Origin: Prolixibacteraceae bacterium UBA6029
Lineage (GTDB): Bacteria; Bacteroidota; Bacteroidia; Bacteroidales; Prolixibacteraceae
Assembly: GCA_002429385.1 (NCBI GenBank)
Contig: DIZL01000006.1
Coordinates: 104,818 to 153,838 of the forward strand
Direction of reading: 5' to 3'
Length of the DNA stretch: 49,021 bases
Positions 42,356-48,947 of this stretch are shown piece after piece. Each line of letters begins with the position of its first letter. Position 1 is the stretch's first letter. Under the pieces are notes generated by a model. It saw only the letters and a list, made by a program, of their open reading frames with translations, made no database searches and was not told the DNA's origin. Made by a program: the position numbers and the translations under genes.

Positions 42356-42746
42356 TAAAGAAGGACTAAAATGGTTTGAATATGCTGAAAACGACTTTGA
42401 AGCAGCAAAGATCCTATCTCTTCAGGTAAAGCCTAAGCTCGAAATTGTTTGTTATCATTGTCAGCAATGTGCCGAAAAAATGATGAAAGGTTAAATTGCT
42501 TCGAAAAATGGGAAATTACAAAAAACACATGATCTGGTTATTCTTTGTGAAGCCTGTAAAAATTACAATTCCGATTTTGAAAAAATAATTTTGCATTATA
42601 GTGATCTAACCTTTTACTCCTCTGAAGTAAGGTATCCAAATATCCTTGAAATAGAAGAGTATCACATGCATAATGCTATAAAAGATGCCACTCAAATTAA
42701 AGAATTTGTTCTTAACAAATTAACTGATTTTGAACCATTGCAATAG
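42348..42746 (+). pseudogene. HEPN-domain protein with internal stop
   Basis: Starting at the ATG at 42348, the frame gives EGLKWFEYAENDFEAAKILS and VCYHCQQCAEKMMKG, then a TAA at 42492-42494. It continues IASKNGKLQKTHDLVILCEA and LTFYSSEVRYPN to a stop at 42744-42746. Both halves match the HEPN family (C-Q-Q-C-A-E-K, K-T-H-D-L, Y-x-x-E-x-R-Y-P), so a single nonsense change, probably Tyr to stop, has split it. HEPN proteins are ribonucleases or tRNA/RNA-acting toxins paired with MNT. Both members of this module are broken. Confidence 0.8.
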
Positions 42747-42887
42747 TACAAATTATTCGACGGTTTTAGGACAGTTATTTCGATAGTTGCTACCAATCAA
42801 CTGTTTGGGTTTACGATGTCCCCAAATTCACCACCGTTAAAAGGCGCTAATTTCAAAGCTTCACCTATACGGATCACAGATCCTCAG

Positions 42888-42917
42888 TTAAGAAGTGCAG
42901 ATTGCAAATCCGCACTG
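42888..42917. repeat. Palindromic repeat flanking HEPN-MNT module, right copy
   Basis: TTAAGAAGTGCAGATTGCA (42888-42906), then AATCCGCACT; AGTGC and GCACT pair with an inner GATT/AATC. Direct repeat of 41875-41893, 1013 bp apart. Confidence 0.8.
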
Positions 42918-43010
42918 GCAGAGTTTTTCAGCAGACCCTACTTAAGGCATATAACCCTAAAAACCTAAAAATAATTAATGATATTTGTGGTTACAACCCT
43001 AAAAACAAGA

Positions 43011-44228
43011 ATGATTACCAGAGAAACATATTTCAATCTGCTATCAGGTTACATCGATAAGCCGTTCATCAAGATCATTACAGGTCTCCGACGTAGCGGA
43101 AAATCGGTGTTGCTTAACCTTTTAAGAGATGAACTCATTCGTAGGGGAATCGATGAAACCAATATCCTTCTGATCAATTTTGAAAGCTTTGAGTTTTCCG
43201 AGATCGATGATGCAGGCAAATTGCACCAATACATAAAAAGTAAAATCAATAACAACCGGAGATATTATATTTTACTCGATGAGATACAGGAAGTATCCTC
43301 CTGGGAGAAGGCGATAAATTCATTCCGGGTCGATTTTGATACCGACATATACATCACAGGTTCAAATTCACGCCTGCTCTCCTCCGAGCTGGCTACCTAT
43401 TTGGCCGGAAGATATATCGAAATACCTGTTTATACGCTATCATTCCGCGAATACCTGCAATTCAGGCTTGAATATGCCAAAGTGTATGAGCCTGACATAT
43501 ACGCGGAGTTTAATCTTTTTTTACGAAAAGGAGGCTTCCCTGCCCTGCATGTTGGAGATTATACCGACGAGATGGCTTACAAAGCTGTTTACGACATCTA
43601 TTCTTCAGCAATACTGCGCGACACAATACAACGGCATGGAATTCGCGATGTAGAACTGCTCGAACGCGTGGTGAAGTTCGTATTCGATAACGTTGGGAAC
43701 AACTTCTCGGCAAAAAGCGTTTCCGACTATTTTAAAAGCCAAAACCGGCGAATCGACCTCAATACGGTTTATAATTACCTGAACGCTCTCGAGGGTGCAT
43801 TCATTATATACCGAATCCCTCGTTACGATGTAAAAGGAAAAGAAATACTAAAAACCAACGAAAAGTATTTTGTTGGCGATCAGTCGTTGCTATACGCGGT
43901 AATGGGCTTCAAAGACAGGCTTATTTCAGGTGTTCTCGAAAACATTGTTATGCTTGAACTAAAGCGCAGGGGATACCACGTTTTCGTAGGAAAACTGGAC
44001 GACAAAGAGATCGATTTTGTAGCCGAAAAAATGGAGAAAAAGCTGTATATACAGGTTGCCTATAAAATGGCCGAACAAAGTACCATCGAGCGGGAATTCT
44101 CACCTCTGCTTGCAATCAAAGACAACCATCCGAAATATGTGGTAACCATGGAAGAAAACTGGCACGACAATGTCGAAGGCATTCAACACAAACACATTGC
44201 CGATTTTATACTTATGAAGGAATATTAA
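43011..44228 (+). CDS. AAA-family ATPase with DUF4143 domain
   Basis: I start at the ATG at 43011 (405 residues): MITRETYFNLLSGYIDKPFI then KIITGLRRSGKSVLL is the usual family N-terminus, and the 11 residues added by the ATG at 42978 are not. Walker A GLRRSGKS, Walker B YYILLDEIQEV, sensor DIYITGSNSRLL, and family segment AGRYIEIPVYTLSFREYLQF. The DUF4143 part has KEIDFVAEKMEKKLYIQVAY, keeping E/D-x-x-F-V-A and I-Q-V-A. It is about the same length as the paralogue at 10482 and shares the same motifs. Its stop codon lies against the dehydrogenase fragment at 44227. Function of this family is not established. Confidence 0.88.
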   Translation: MITRETYFNLLSGYIDKPFIKIITGLRRSGKSVLLNLLRDELIRRGIDETNILLINFESFEFSEIDDAGKLHQYIKSKINNNRRYYILLDEIQEVSSWEKAINSFRVDFDTDIYITGSNSRLLSSELATYLAGRYIEIPVYTLSFREYLQFRLEYAKVYEPDIYAEFNLFLRKGGFPALHVGDYTDEMAYKAVYDIYSSAILRDTIQRHGIRDVELLERVVKFVFDNVGNNFSAKSVSDYFKSQNRRIDLNTVYNYLNALEGAFIIYRIPRYDVKGKEILKTNEKYFVGDQSLLYAVMGFKDRLISGVLENIVMLELKRRGYHVFVGKLDDKEIDFVAEKMEKKLYIQVAYKMAEQSTIEREFSPLLAIKDNHPKYVVTMEENWHDNVEGIQHKHIADFILMKEY

Positions 44229-44605
44229 AGAAAACTGCCCCGATATTCGCAATACAAAAGCCATTGATATTAACCCCGTGAAATCCCTATTGGAATTATT
44301 TCACAGGGGTGAACAACGAACTGCGAGAATATGATATTGAAGTGGATGTTTATGATCCGTGCCTGCCCCGTATTTTCGGGGGTCAATCCTGTCGAAGTAA
44401 AACACGAATACAATATCAACATCCTTGGTTCTTCCAATCCCCCTCCTTTGGAGGGAAAGGGGGAGGCTCCTATGGTGCTATTATTTTAGCGGTAGCTCAT
44501 AAGATGTTTGTGAAGAATGATCTGAAGGTGCATAAAGAAAAGGGATGTATTATTTATGATGTGAAAGGCATTCTGGAGCCAACCGTTGTTGATGGAAGGC
44601 TTTAA
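44227..44605 (+). pseudogene. C-terminal remnant of a nucleotide-sugar dehydrogenase broken by three palindromes
   Basis: The sequence reads KENCPDIRNTKAIDI at 44227-44271. An insertion follows at about 44272-44308/44311 (ACCCCGTGAAAT against ATTTCACAGGGGT). The frame then resumes NELREYDIEVDVYDP, and a 19-nt palindrome occurs at 44362-44380 (CCTGCCCCGTATTTTCGGG). After removing it, the frame continues WVNPVEVKHEYNINILGSSN; then 32 nt at 44439-44470 (CCCTCCTTTGGAGGG core) precede YGAIILAVAHKMF and GCIIYDVKGILEPTVVDGRL. This is the C-terminal domain of a TviB/WbpO-type UDP-sugar dehydrogenase. The two last insertions (19 + 32 nt) cancel in frame. The N-terminal two-thirds is missing; the DUF4143 stop lies right at the left edge. 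Confidence 0.85.
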
Positions 44606-44625
44606 ACAAAACAAGAATATTTCAC

Positions 44626-44633
44626 TAACTTTG
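44626..44633 (+). promoter_or_regulatory. Candidate -7 box of AbiEii module 2
   Basis: TAACTTTG matches TAnnTTTG, about 66 nt before the ATG at 44700. No TTG at the normal -33 position. Confidence 0.35.
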
Positions 44634-44699
44634 TACTAAAGCAACATGATTGGCCTAATTGCCTGACCTGGTTATGTTGCTGTTAATCCAAGACAATGT

Positions 44700-45023
44700 A
44701 TGAATATTGATAAACAAATATTGAGTAAAAAGCTGATCGAACGTAACAGTTTTTGGTCCTATAAAATGCGACAGGATACGACTATACCAGACGATATTTT
44801 GATTGAGAAAACATTAATATACCTTGATATAGACGATATAAATAAACTATTCAACCTGTTTCCAAACCGGAAGATTAAACAAGTATGGCGTAACCGTCTG
44901 GTTATACAAGGCGATTATTACAGGAGGCTAAACAAATTACTTGCATGGATGTATTTTGACATCAAGAATCCGGACAGATACATTAAACGTATAGTAAGTC
45001 AACATGTAAATAAATTCGAATGA
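44700..45023 (+). CDS. Small helical partner of AbiEii-type protein (module 2)
   Basis: 107 residues. The core RNSFWSYKMRQDTTIPDDIL then IEKTLIYLDIDDINKLFNLF follows the same pattern as the partner at 38845, so the two are probably homologous. The C-terminus is rich in Arg/Lys/Asn and aromatic residues (NRKIKQVWRNRLVIQGDYY), longer than in module 1. No winged helix is seen. ATGA overlap with the next gene indicates coupled translation, and the small size and position make it the likely antitoxin; this is inference. Confidence 0.65.
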   Translation: MNIDKQILSKKLIERNSFWSYKMRQDTTIPDDILIEKTLIYLDIDDINKLFNLFPNRKIKQVWRNRLVIQGDYYRRLNKLLAWMYFDIKNPDRYIKRIVSQHVNKFE

Positions 45024-45667
45024 CAGCATTGGCACCATATACAACTGAAATATTTGATAAAATTACCACGCTGGATTGTTTAAAACCCTACTTTCTTGTG
45101 GGAGGAACGGCTCTTTCTTTGCAGCTAAATACCCGGCTTAGCGAAGATTTGGATTTTATGAGTTGGAAATCTCAAAAATCAGAAGAACAAGAGGTTGATT
45201 GGGTTGCTATTGAAAAAGAATTAGCGAATATCGGAACAATAGGTGCACGCGATATTTGGGATTTTGATCATGTTGAATTTATCATTTCTGGTGTGAAAAT
45301 TTCATTTTATGCTTCCACCAAATTTTCACCAATTACAAAACCTGTACATACAAAAGATAATTTATGGCTTGCTGATATTGAAGCGATTGGTGCCATGAAA
45401 ATGGAAGTTATGCTTCGCAGAAGTAATTTCAAAGACTATTACGATATTTATTCAATCTTACAATCCGGAATTGATCTCAGGAAATTGATAGACATGGCTT
45501 TAAACTATTCCGGACACATTCTGTCTACGAAAAATTTATTGGCCATGTTAACTGATAGTTCCCGTTTTCAGATAGATAGCAGCTTTGAACTTTTAAAGCC
45601 CATTTACAAAGTTACGCCGATCGAAATTGAAACTTACCTGAAAAAATGCATTAAGACTCAATTTTGA
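45020..45667 (+). CDS. AbiEii-type nucleotidyltransferase (module 2)
   Basis: 215 residues. Nucleotidyltransferase motif PYFLVGGTALSLQLNTRLSE then DLDFMSW, the standard GG-T-A-L ... R-x-S-E-D-L-D-F of AbiEii/AbiGii toxins. The downstream motif is GAMKMEVMLRRSNFKDYYDI. It starts inside the stop of its partner (ATGA). A short form relative to classical AbiEii. Such proteins are candidate abortive-infection toxins acting on tRNA, but activity here is untested. Confidence 0.85.
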   Translation: MTALAPYTTEIFDKITTLDCLKPYFLVGGTALSLQLNTRLSEDLDFMSWKSQKSEEQEVDWVAIEKELANIGTIGARDIWDFDHVEFIISGVKISFYASTKFSPITKPVHTKDNLWLADIEAIGAMKMEVMLRRSNFKDYYDIYSILQSGIDLRKLIDMALNYSGHILSTKNLLAMLTDSSRFQIDSSFELLKPIYKVTPIEIETYLKKCIKTQF

Positions 45668-46041
45668 TCCTTCATAACTTTTACTAATGTTAAAACGTTA
45701 ACATGATCAGATCTGAAATTAAGAACCGTAGGTTCGAGTGATTTTGTAGAGATGGAATTTATTCCATTCAAACAGGACGCAAACCCGAACATGAGAACCG
45801 TAGGTTCGGGCCATATACCTGGGTTCAATGAGATTAAATCTTCTTTTTCAATGATATGATCCATTCCTACGGAACTCACCTTCGGTACTCCACATTTTCC
45901 ACCGGATTAAAATCCGGGGCTATAAAATGAAGCTTCCCTACGGGAATCAAACGGTAAAATAGTTCGCATTTTATTCGTCATTAACGAACAAATTTATTTA
46001 TATCTGTTCCTCATCAAAAAACAATTCATTACACTTTGTCA
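45668..46041. repeat. Cluster of small palindromes between module 2 and an ATPase relic
   Basis: No gene. GAACCGTAGGTTC occurs twice (about 45726 and 45800). GATGGAATTTATTCCATTC (about 45752), TACGGAACTCACCTTCGGTA (about 45868) and CACCGGATTAAAATCCGG (about 45899) are also palindromic, and CCCTACGGGAA follows at about 45943. The dense mix looks like decayed REP-like or IS-associated palindromes. No transposase is present. Confidence 0.6.
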
Positions 46042-46218
46042 ATGCAAAAAGACAGGCTAAAAGAAATCATGTTCGATCAGTAGGAGGTATTTAACAACCT
46101 AAAATACCTGATAAAACGTGGTATTGAATTGGGAAAATACATCTCTACCAGTCAAGTTGTCATTATTTAGGGCATCCGTCCTGGTGGCAAATCTTCCCTG
46201 ATAAAGAGACCATACTGA
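46042..46218 (+). pseudogene. N-terminal relic of an AAA/DUF4143-type ATPase
   Basis: From the ATG at 46042 one frame reads MQKDRLKEIMFDQ, stop (TAG 46081), EVFNNLKYLIKRGIELGKYI then STSQVVII, stop (TAG 46168), GIRPGGKSSLIKRPY, stop. This matches the N-terminus and Walker A (GIRPGGKS) of the AAA_14/DUF4143 family, as in the intact genes at 10482 and 43011. Two nonsense codons and loss of everything after the P-loop mark it as a relic. Confidence 0.65.
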
Positions 46219-46239
46219 CAATCCGAAATTTTTTACTTT

Positions 46240-46271
46240 TTTGAAATTACCAGGTTATATCATTATATTTG
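46240..46271 (+). promoter_or_regulatory. Promoter of AbiEii module 3
   Basis: TTTG (46240-46243), 20 nt spacer, TATATTTG (46264-46271): full match to the -33 TTTG / -7 TAnnTTTG consensus. The ATG at 46298 is 26 nt downstream, which also shows that the upstream TTG-started frame (46241) is not the true start. Confidence 0.8.
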
Positions 46272-46297
46272 TTTTCCAAAATTTCTTAATACAGGAT

Positions 46298-46603
46298 ATG
46301 GAGACTTCAGCCAAAAATAAAATACTGGATCAAATTCTTTGGGATTATAACATTTCCACCGAAGATATCGAAGCAGTTTTAACAGGTGAAAAAAAACTTG
46401 CAGGACATTATAACCGGGAAATGCTTTTTCGAAAAATCCTTGAATCGTATTCGTGGTTCACTATCATACAAATATTTACTCCAAAGGAAATACAAGGCTT
46501 ATTGACTGATCAAACAATCAGTAAACTCAGATCACCATCCTTACGTCGGAAATATGAATTCGTCCAAAAAAGATTACTCGAAATTATACCAATTACAGGA
46601 TAA
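46298..46603 (+). CDS. Small helical partner of AbiEii-type protein (module 3)
   Basis: 101 residues from ATG 46298; the longer frame begins inside the promoter. ILDQILWDYNISTEDIEAVL then REMLFRKILESYSWFTIIQI and FTPKEIQGLLTDQTISKLRS: two helical segments, no winged helix. The layout (I-L-W-D-Y, then L-x-x-K-I-L-E-S-Y) is distantly like the partners of modules 1 and 2. It overlaps the nucleotidyltransferase gene by 50 nt. Proposed antitoxin by position and size; not proven. Confidence 0.65.
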   Translation: METSAKNKILDQILWDYNISTEDIEAVLTGEKKLAGHYNREMLFRKILESYSWFTIIQIFTPKEIQGLLTDQTISKLRSPSLRRKYEFVQKRLLEIIPITG

Positions 46604-47285
46604 ATACCTTTCCTGGTGGGTTAGCCTAAATCTTCCGTTTTACCTGACTGGTGGAACAGCCCTTGGACGTTTTTACCTTAACCATCGTTTCAGTGAAGAC
46701 CTGGATTTCTTCATCAATGCTGACACCCAATATCAGCATTATATTACAGAATTAAAAAACAAAATTACAAACCGCTTTACAGTCAACTTACAACAATCAC
46801 TTTTCAGCGATGATTTCACCCGTTTTTTTATTACTGAAGATGATACATTTCTTAAAATAGAATTGGTCAATGATATTGGTTATTACGCCGGCACCCCAGC
46901 TGTTTACCCGTTTGGGATGATTGATACTCCCATAAACATTTTATCAAACAAACTAACAGCTATTGTTGGCCGCGACGAACCCAAAGATATTTTCGACATT
47001 ATCCATCTTTCTTTGAATTACTCCTTTAATTGGCTCGATATCTTTAGTCACACTAAACAAAAAGCGGTAATTAATGAATTGGATGTTGAACAACGCATCG
47101 TTTCATTTCCGGTCGAATGGCTCGAAAATGTCAATTGGTTAAATACCCCACTTGATATTAAAATAACCCGAAAAATGTTAGTGCAAATTGCCAATGATTT
47201 CCTGCTTGGTAAATCAAACTCCTTGGGCATAGGTCGCAAACCAATTGAAGCGGCCAAACCTATAATAAATCAGGAAACTGTTTAA
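46554..47285 (+). CDS. AbiEii-type nucleotidyltransferase (module 3)
   Basis: 243 residues, the longest of the three copies. The motif LPFYLTGGTALGRFYLNHRF then SEDLDFFIN is a textbook AbiEii/AbiGii nucleotidyltransferase core. Further, ILSNKLTAIVGRDEPKDIFD corresponds to the conserved Lys/Asp region. The C-terminal ~60 residues have no counterpart in the other two. It starts 50 nt inside its partner gene and ends 1 nt before the short repeat ORF at 47287. Likely an abortive-infection or toxin component; activity unknown. Confidence 0.85.
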   Translation: MNSSKKDYSKLYQLQDKYLSWWVSLNLPFYLTGGTALGRFYLNHRFSEDLDFFINADTQYQHYITELKNKITNRFTVNLQQSLFSDDFTRFFITEDDTFLKIELVNDIGYYAGTPAVYPFGMIDTPINILSNKLTAIVGRDEPKDIFDIIHLSLNYSFNWLDIFSHTKQKAVINELDVEQRIVSFPVEWLENVNWLNTPLDIKITRKMLVQIANDFLLGKSNSLGIGRKPIEAAKPIINQETV

Positions 47286-47286
47286 T

Positions 47287-47409
47287 ATGAAACAACGATT
47301 TGAAAAGCTTCGGGTTCTATTAACAGAGAAACTTACCCTATATCCAATTTTAACCGATATTTTGTTTATTGTTAACTCATTATGGCATTTACCAATACGT
47401 TTCTCTTAA
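47287..47409 (+). repeat. Short repeat ORF, left copy
   Basis: A 40-codon frame, MKQRFEKLRVLLTEK then LTLYPILTDILFIV. Its first 32 nt are identical to 48147-48178, and the two copies then diverge mostly by conservative codon changes, which suggests that the sequence was once coding. It lies immediately left of the PIN cassette. Confidence 0.7.
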
Positions 47410-47448
47410 CACTTTTACTTTTAACTTATTTGTAAATCGACTAACGAT

Positions 47449-47880
47449 ATGCTTATTTATCTTGATAACTGTTGTTTTAACCGTCCGTTCGACGATCAAA
47501 AACAGATCCGCATTCATATCGAAACAGAAGCAAAGCTATTTATCCAGGGGAAAGTATTAGCCGATGAATTTCAATTAGCCTGGTCGTTTATTCTTGACTA
47601 CGAAAACGCAGCAAACCCATTCCCCGAAAGAAAAGAGACCATTGCAAACTGGAAAAAACGGGCAGCAATTGATACAGATGAAACTAAAATTCTATTAGAC
47701 ATGGCTCGTCAACTAAATATCAAGGGAATAAAGGCGAAAGACTCGCTCCACATTGCAAGTTCAATTGTTATGCAATGTGATTATTTTATTACTACCAATC
47801 TTTTTCTCATCAAAAAATTGGCTAATTTTGAGAAAATTAATGTCGTAAGCCCCATTGATTTTATAAATTGTTTAAAATAG
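47449..47880 (+). CDS. PIN-domain ribonuclease, toxin-like
   Basis: 143 residues. MLIYLDNCCFNRPFDD gives the first acidic residue (Asp6) of a PIN domain. Middle Glu/Asp residues are present, then AKDSLHIASSIVMQCDYFIT supplies further acidic positions (Asp in KDSLHIA and in CDYFIT). A final helix ends INVVSPIDFINCLK. PIN proteins of VapC type cut RNA. The gene begins 39 nt after the left repeat ORF, and its small partner starts 5 nt after its stop. In this arrangement the toxin-like gene comes before the partner. Confidence 0.8.
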   Translation: MLIYLDNCCFNRPFDDQKQIRIHIETEAKLFIQGKVLADEFQLAWSFILDYENAANPFPERKETIANWKKRAAIDTDETKILLDMARQLNIKGIKAKDSLHIASSIVMQCDYFITTNLFLIKKLANFEKINVVSPIDFINCLK

Positions 47881-47885
47881 AAACC

Positions 47886-48086
47886 ATGCTAACAGATACT
47901 GAAATCAAAAGAAAAGGGTTCAAAATTCTGATTGAAAAACTGGGGGATGTTGATGCTGAGAAATTCATTAGCCTCATCAACAAAGAACCTTTCGATTATA
48001 CTCAATGGCAAAGTACGCTTTGGAGCGACCAAACTATTGATCAGGTAAGTGAAAATGCCATGAACTACCGGACAAAAAACAAGTAA
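47886..48086 (+). CDS. Small partner of the PIN protein (candidate antitoxin)
   Basis: Start at ATG 47886 (66 residues), the frame upstream overlapping the PIN stop being less likely. MLTDTEIKRKGFKILIEKLG then DVDAEKFISLINKEPFDYTQ: an acidic and basic helix pair, W-Q-x-x-L-W near the end. The family is not one I can name. Position right behind a PIN gene suggests an antitoxin, but the reversed order and lack of a DNA-binding motif make that inference. Confidence 0.6.
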   Translation: MLTDTEIKRKGFKILIEKLGDVDAEKFISLINKEPFDYTQWQSTLWSDQTIDQVSENAMNYRTKNK

Positions 48087-48146
48087 TTCAGGTCTTCATC
48101 TGGTGTAAAAATGGAATACTATTCCTATAGAAAAATGACTAATAAA

Positions 48147-48272
48147 ATGAAACAACGATTTGAAAAGCTTCGGGTTCTTTTTAGTGAGAAGATTATTCTA
48201 TATCCAATTCTGGTTGGTATTTTGTTTATAACAACAGAATTGAACAAAAACTATGTTATCAACTTTGCCTGA
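48147..48272 (+). repeat. Short repeat ORF, right copy
   Basis: MKQRFEKLRVLFSEK then IILYPILVGILFIT; 41 codons. Pairs with 47287-47409. The two copies bracket the PIN cassette (47449-48086) as ~90-nt direct repeats. The product, if any, would be a tiny membrane peptide, or the N-terminal stub of a membrane protein. Confidence 0.7.
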
Positions 48273-48645
48273 ATCCAGTTCCCCGATGTTGTGTCTGATT
48301 TTAGCCATAACGATTTAATAAAGCTGGGTTAACACCTTAGTTTGAATACTGTTTAAAGTCTTTATAAGTACAAAGTTTTGACATTTTGTATTTAAAACAA
48401 AGGTAAACTGTATTTATTATATGGAATTGGTAAAGACCTGAAGTATATTCTAAGAGGTAAAAAGATGATTAACTTCCTACGATTGTAGAGTAGGCAAATT
48501 ACATTGCCAGGCTTGCAAGAGAGTCTGCAAAGACATAAAATAAGAATACAAAGCCTTAAAATAAACCCGCAAAGACTGCGAATAACTTTGCAAAGGATTA
48601 TTTGATTTAATCTCATCAAATAGAATTGTTAGATTATTTTGATAA
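48273..48645. other. Gene-free stretch with GCAAAGAC words
   Basis: No gene supported. GCAAAGAC-like words recur around 48520-48600. The HepT relic begins at its right edge. Confidence 0.4.
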
Positions 48646-48798
48646 TTAAATAGAATTAAAAGAAGAATTGGATTAAGAAATCAAATCGTTCATGGATATG
48701 ATAGTGTCTCTGATGCAATTATTTGGGGAATTGTGTTTAATAATCTTCCAAAATTAAAAGAAGAAGTCAATAAACTAATTGATATGAATGCTGACTGA
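48646..48798 (+). pseudogene. C-terminal relic of a HepT (DUF86) HEPN toxin
   Basis: An open frame of 50 codons reads RRIGLRNQIVHGYDSVSDAI then IWGIVFNNLPKLKEEVNKLI and ends at TGA 48796. RNQIVHGY is the R-x4-H-x-Y catalytic motif of HepT/DUF86 proteins, followed by the typical I-W-x-I-V-x-N-x-L-P-x-L. The upstream part is missing because a stop precedes it at 48643-48645. It is a 5'-truncated relic of another toxin-antitoxin pair. Confidence 0.6.
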
Positions 48799-48947
48799 TT
48801 ATGCTTTTATGCCAACGGTATAATGCCGATACATATTTTACTGGTAATCGCTGGATTGCTTCCTGTTATGGGTGTCGAAATATCCGCGTTCAAATAATCC
48901 AATCCACTTTCCCGATTTTCTTGGTATATTCGTAAAAAATATAAAGT

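Noticed and set aside
47868..47885. Upstream start for the PIN partner gene
   Set aside because: It would overlap the PIN stop and begins with residues unlike the rest; the ATG at 47886 is a cleaner start.
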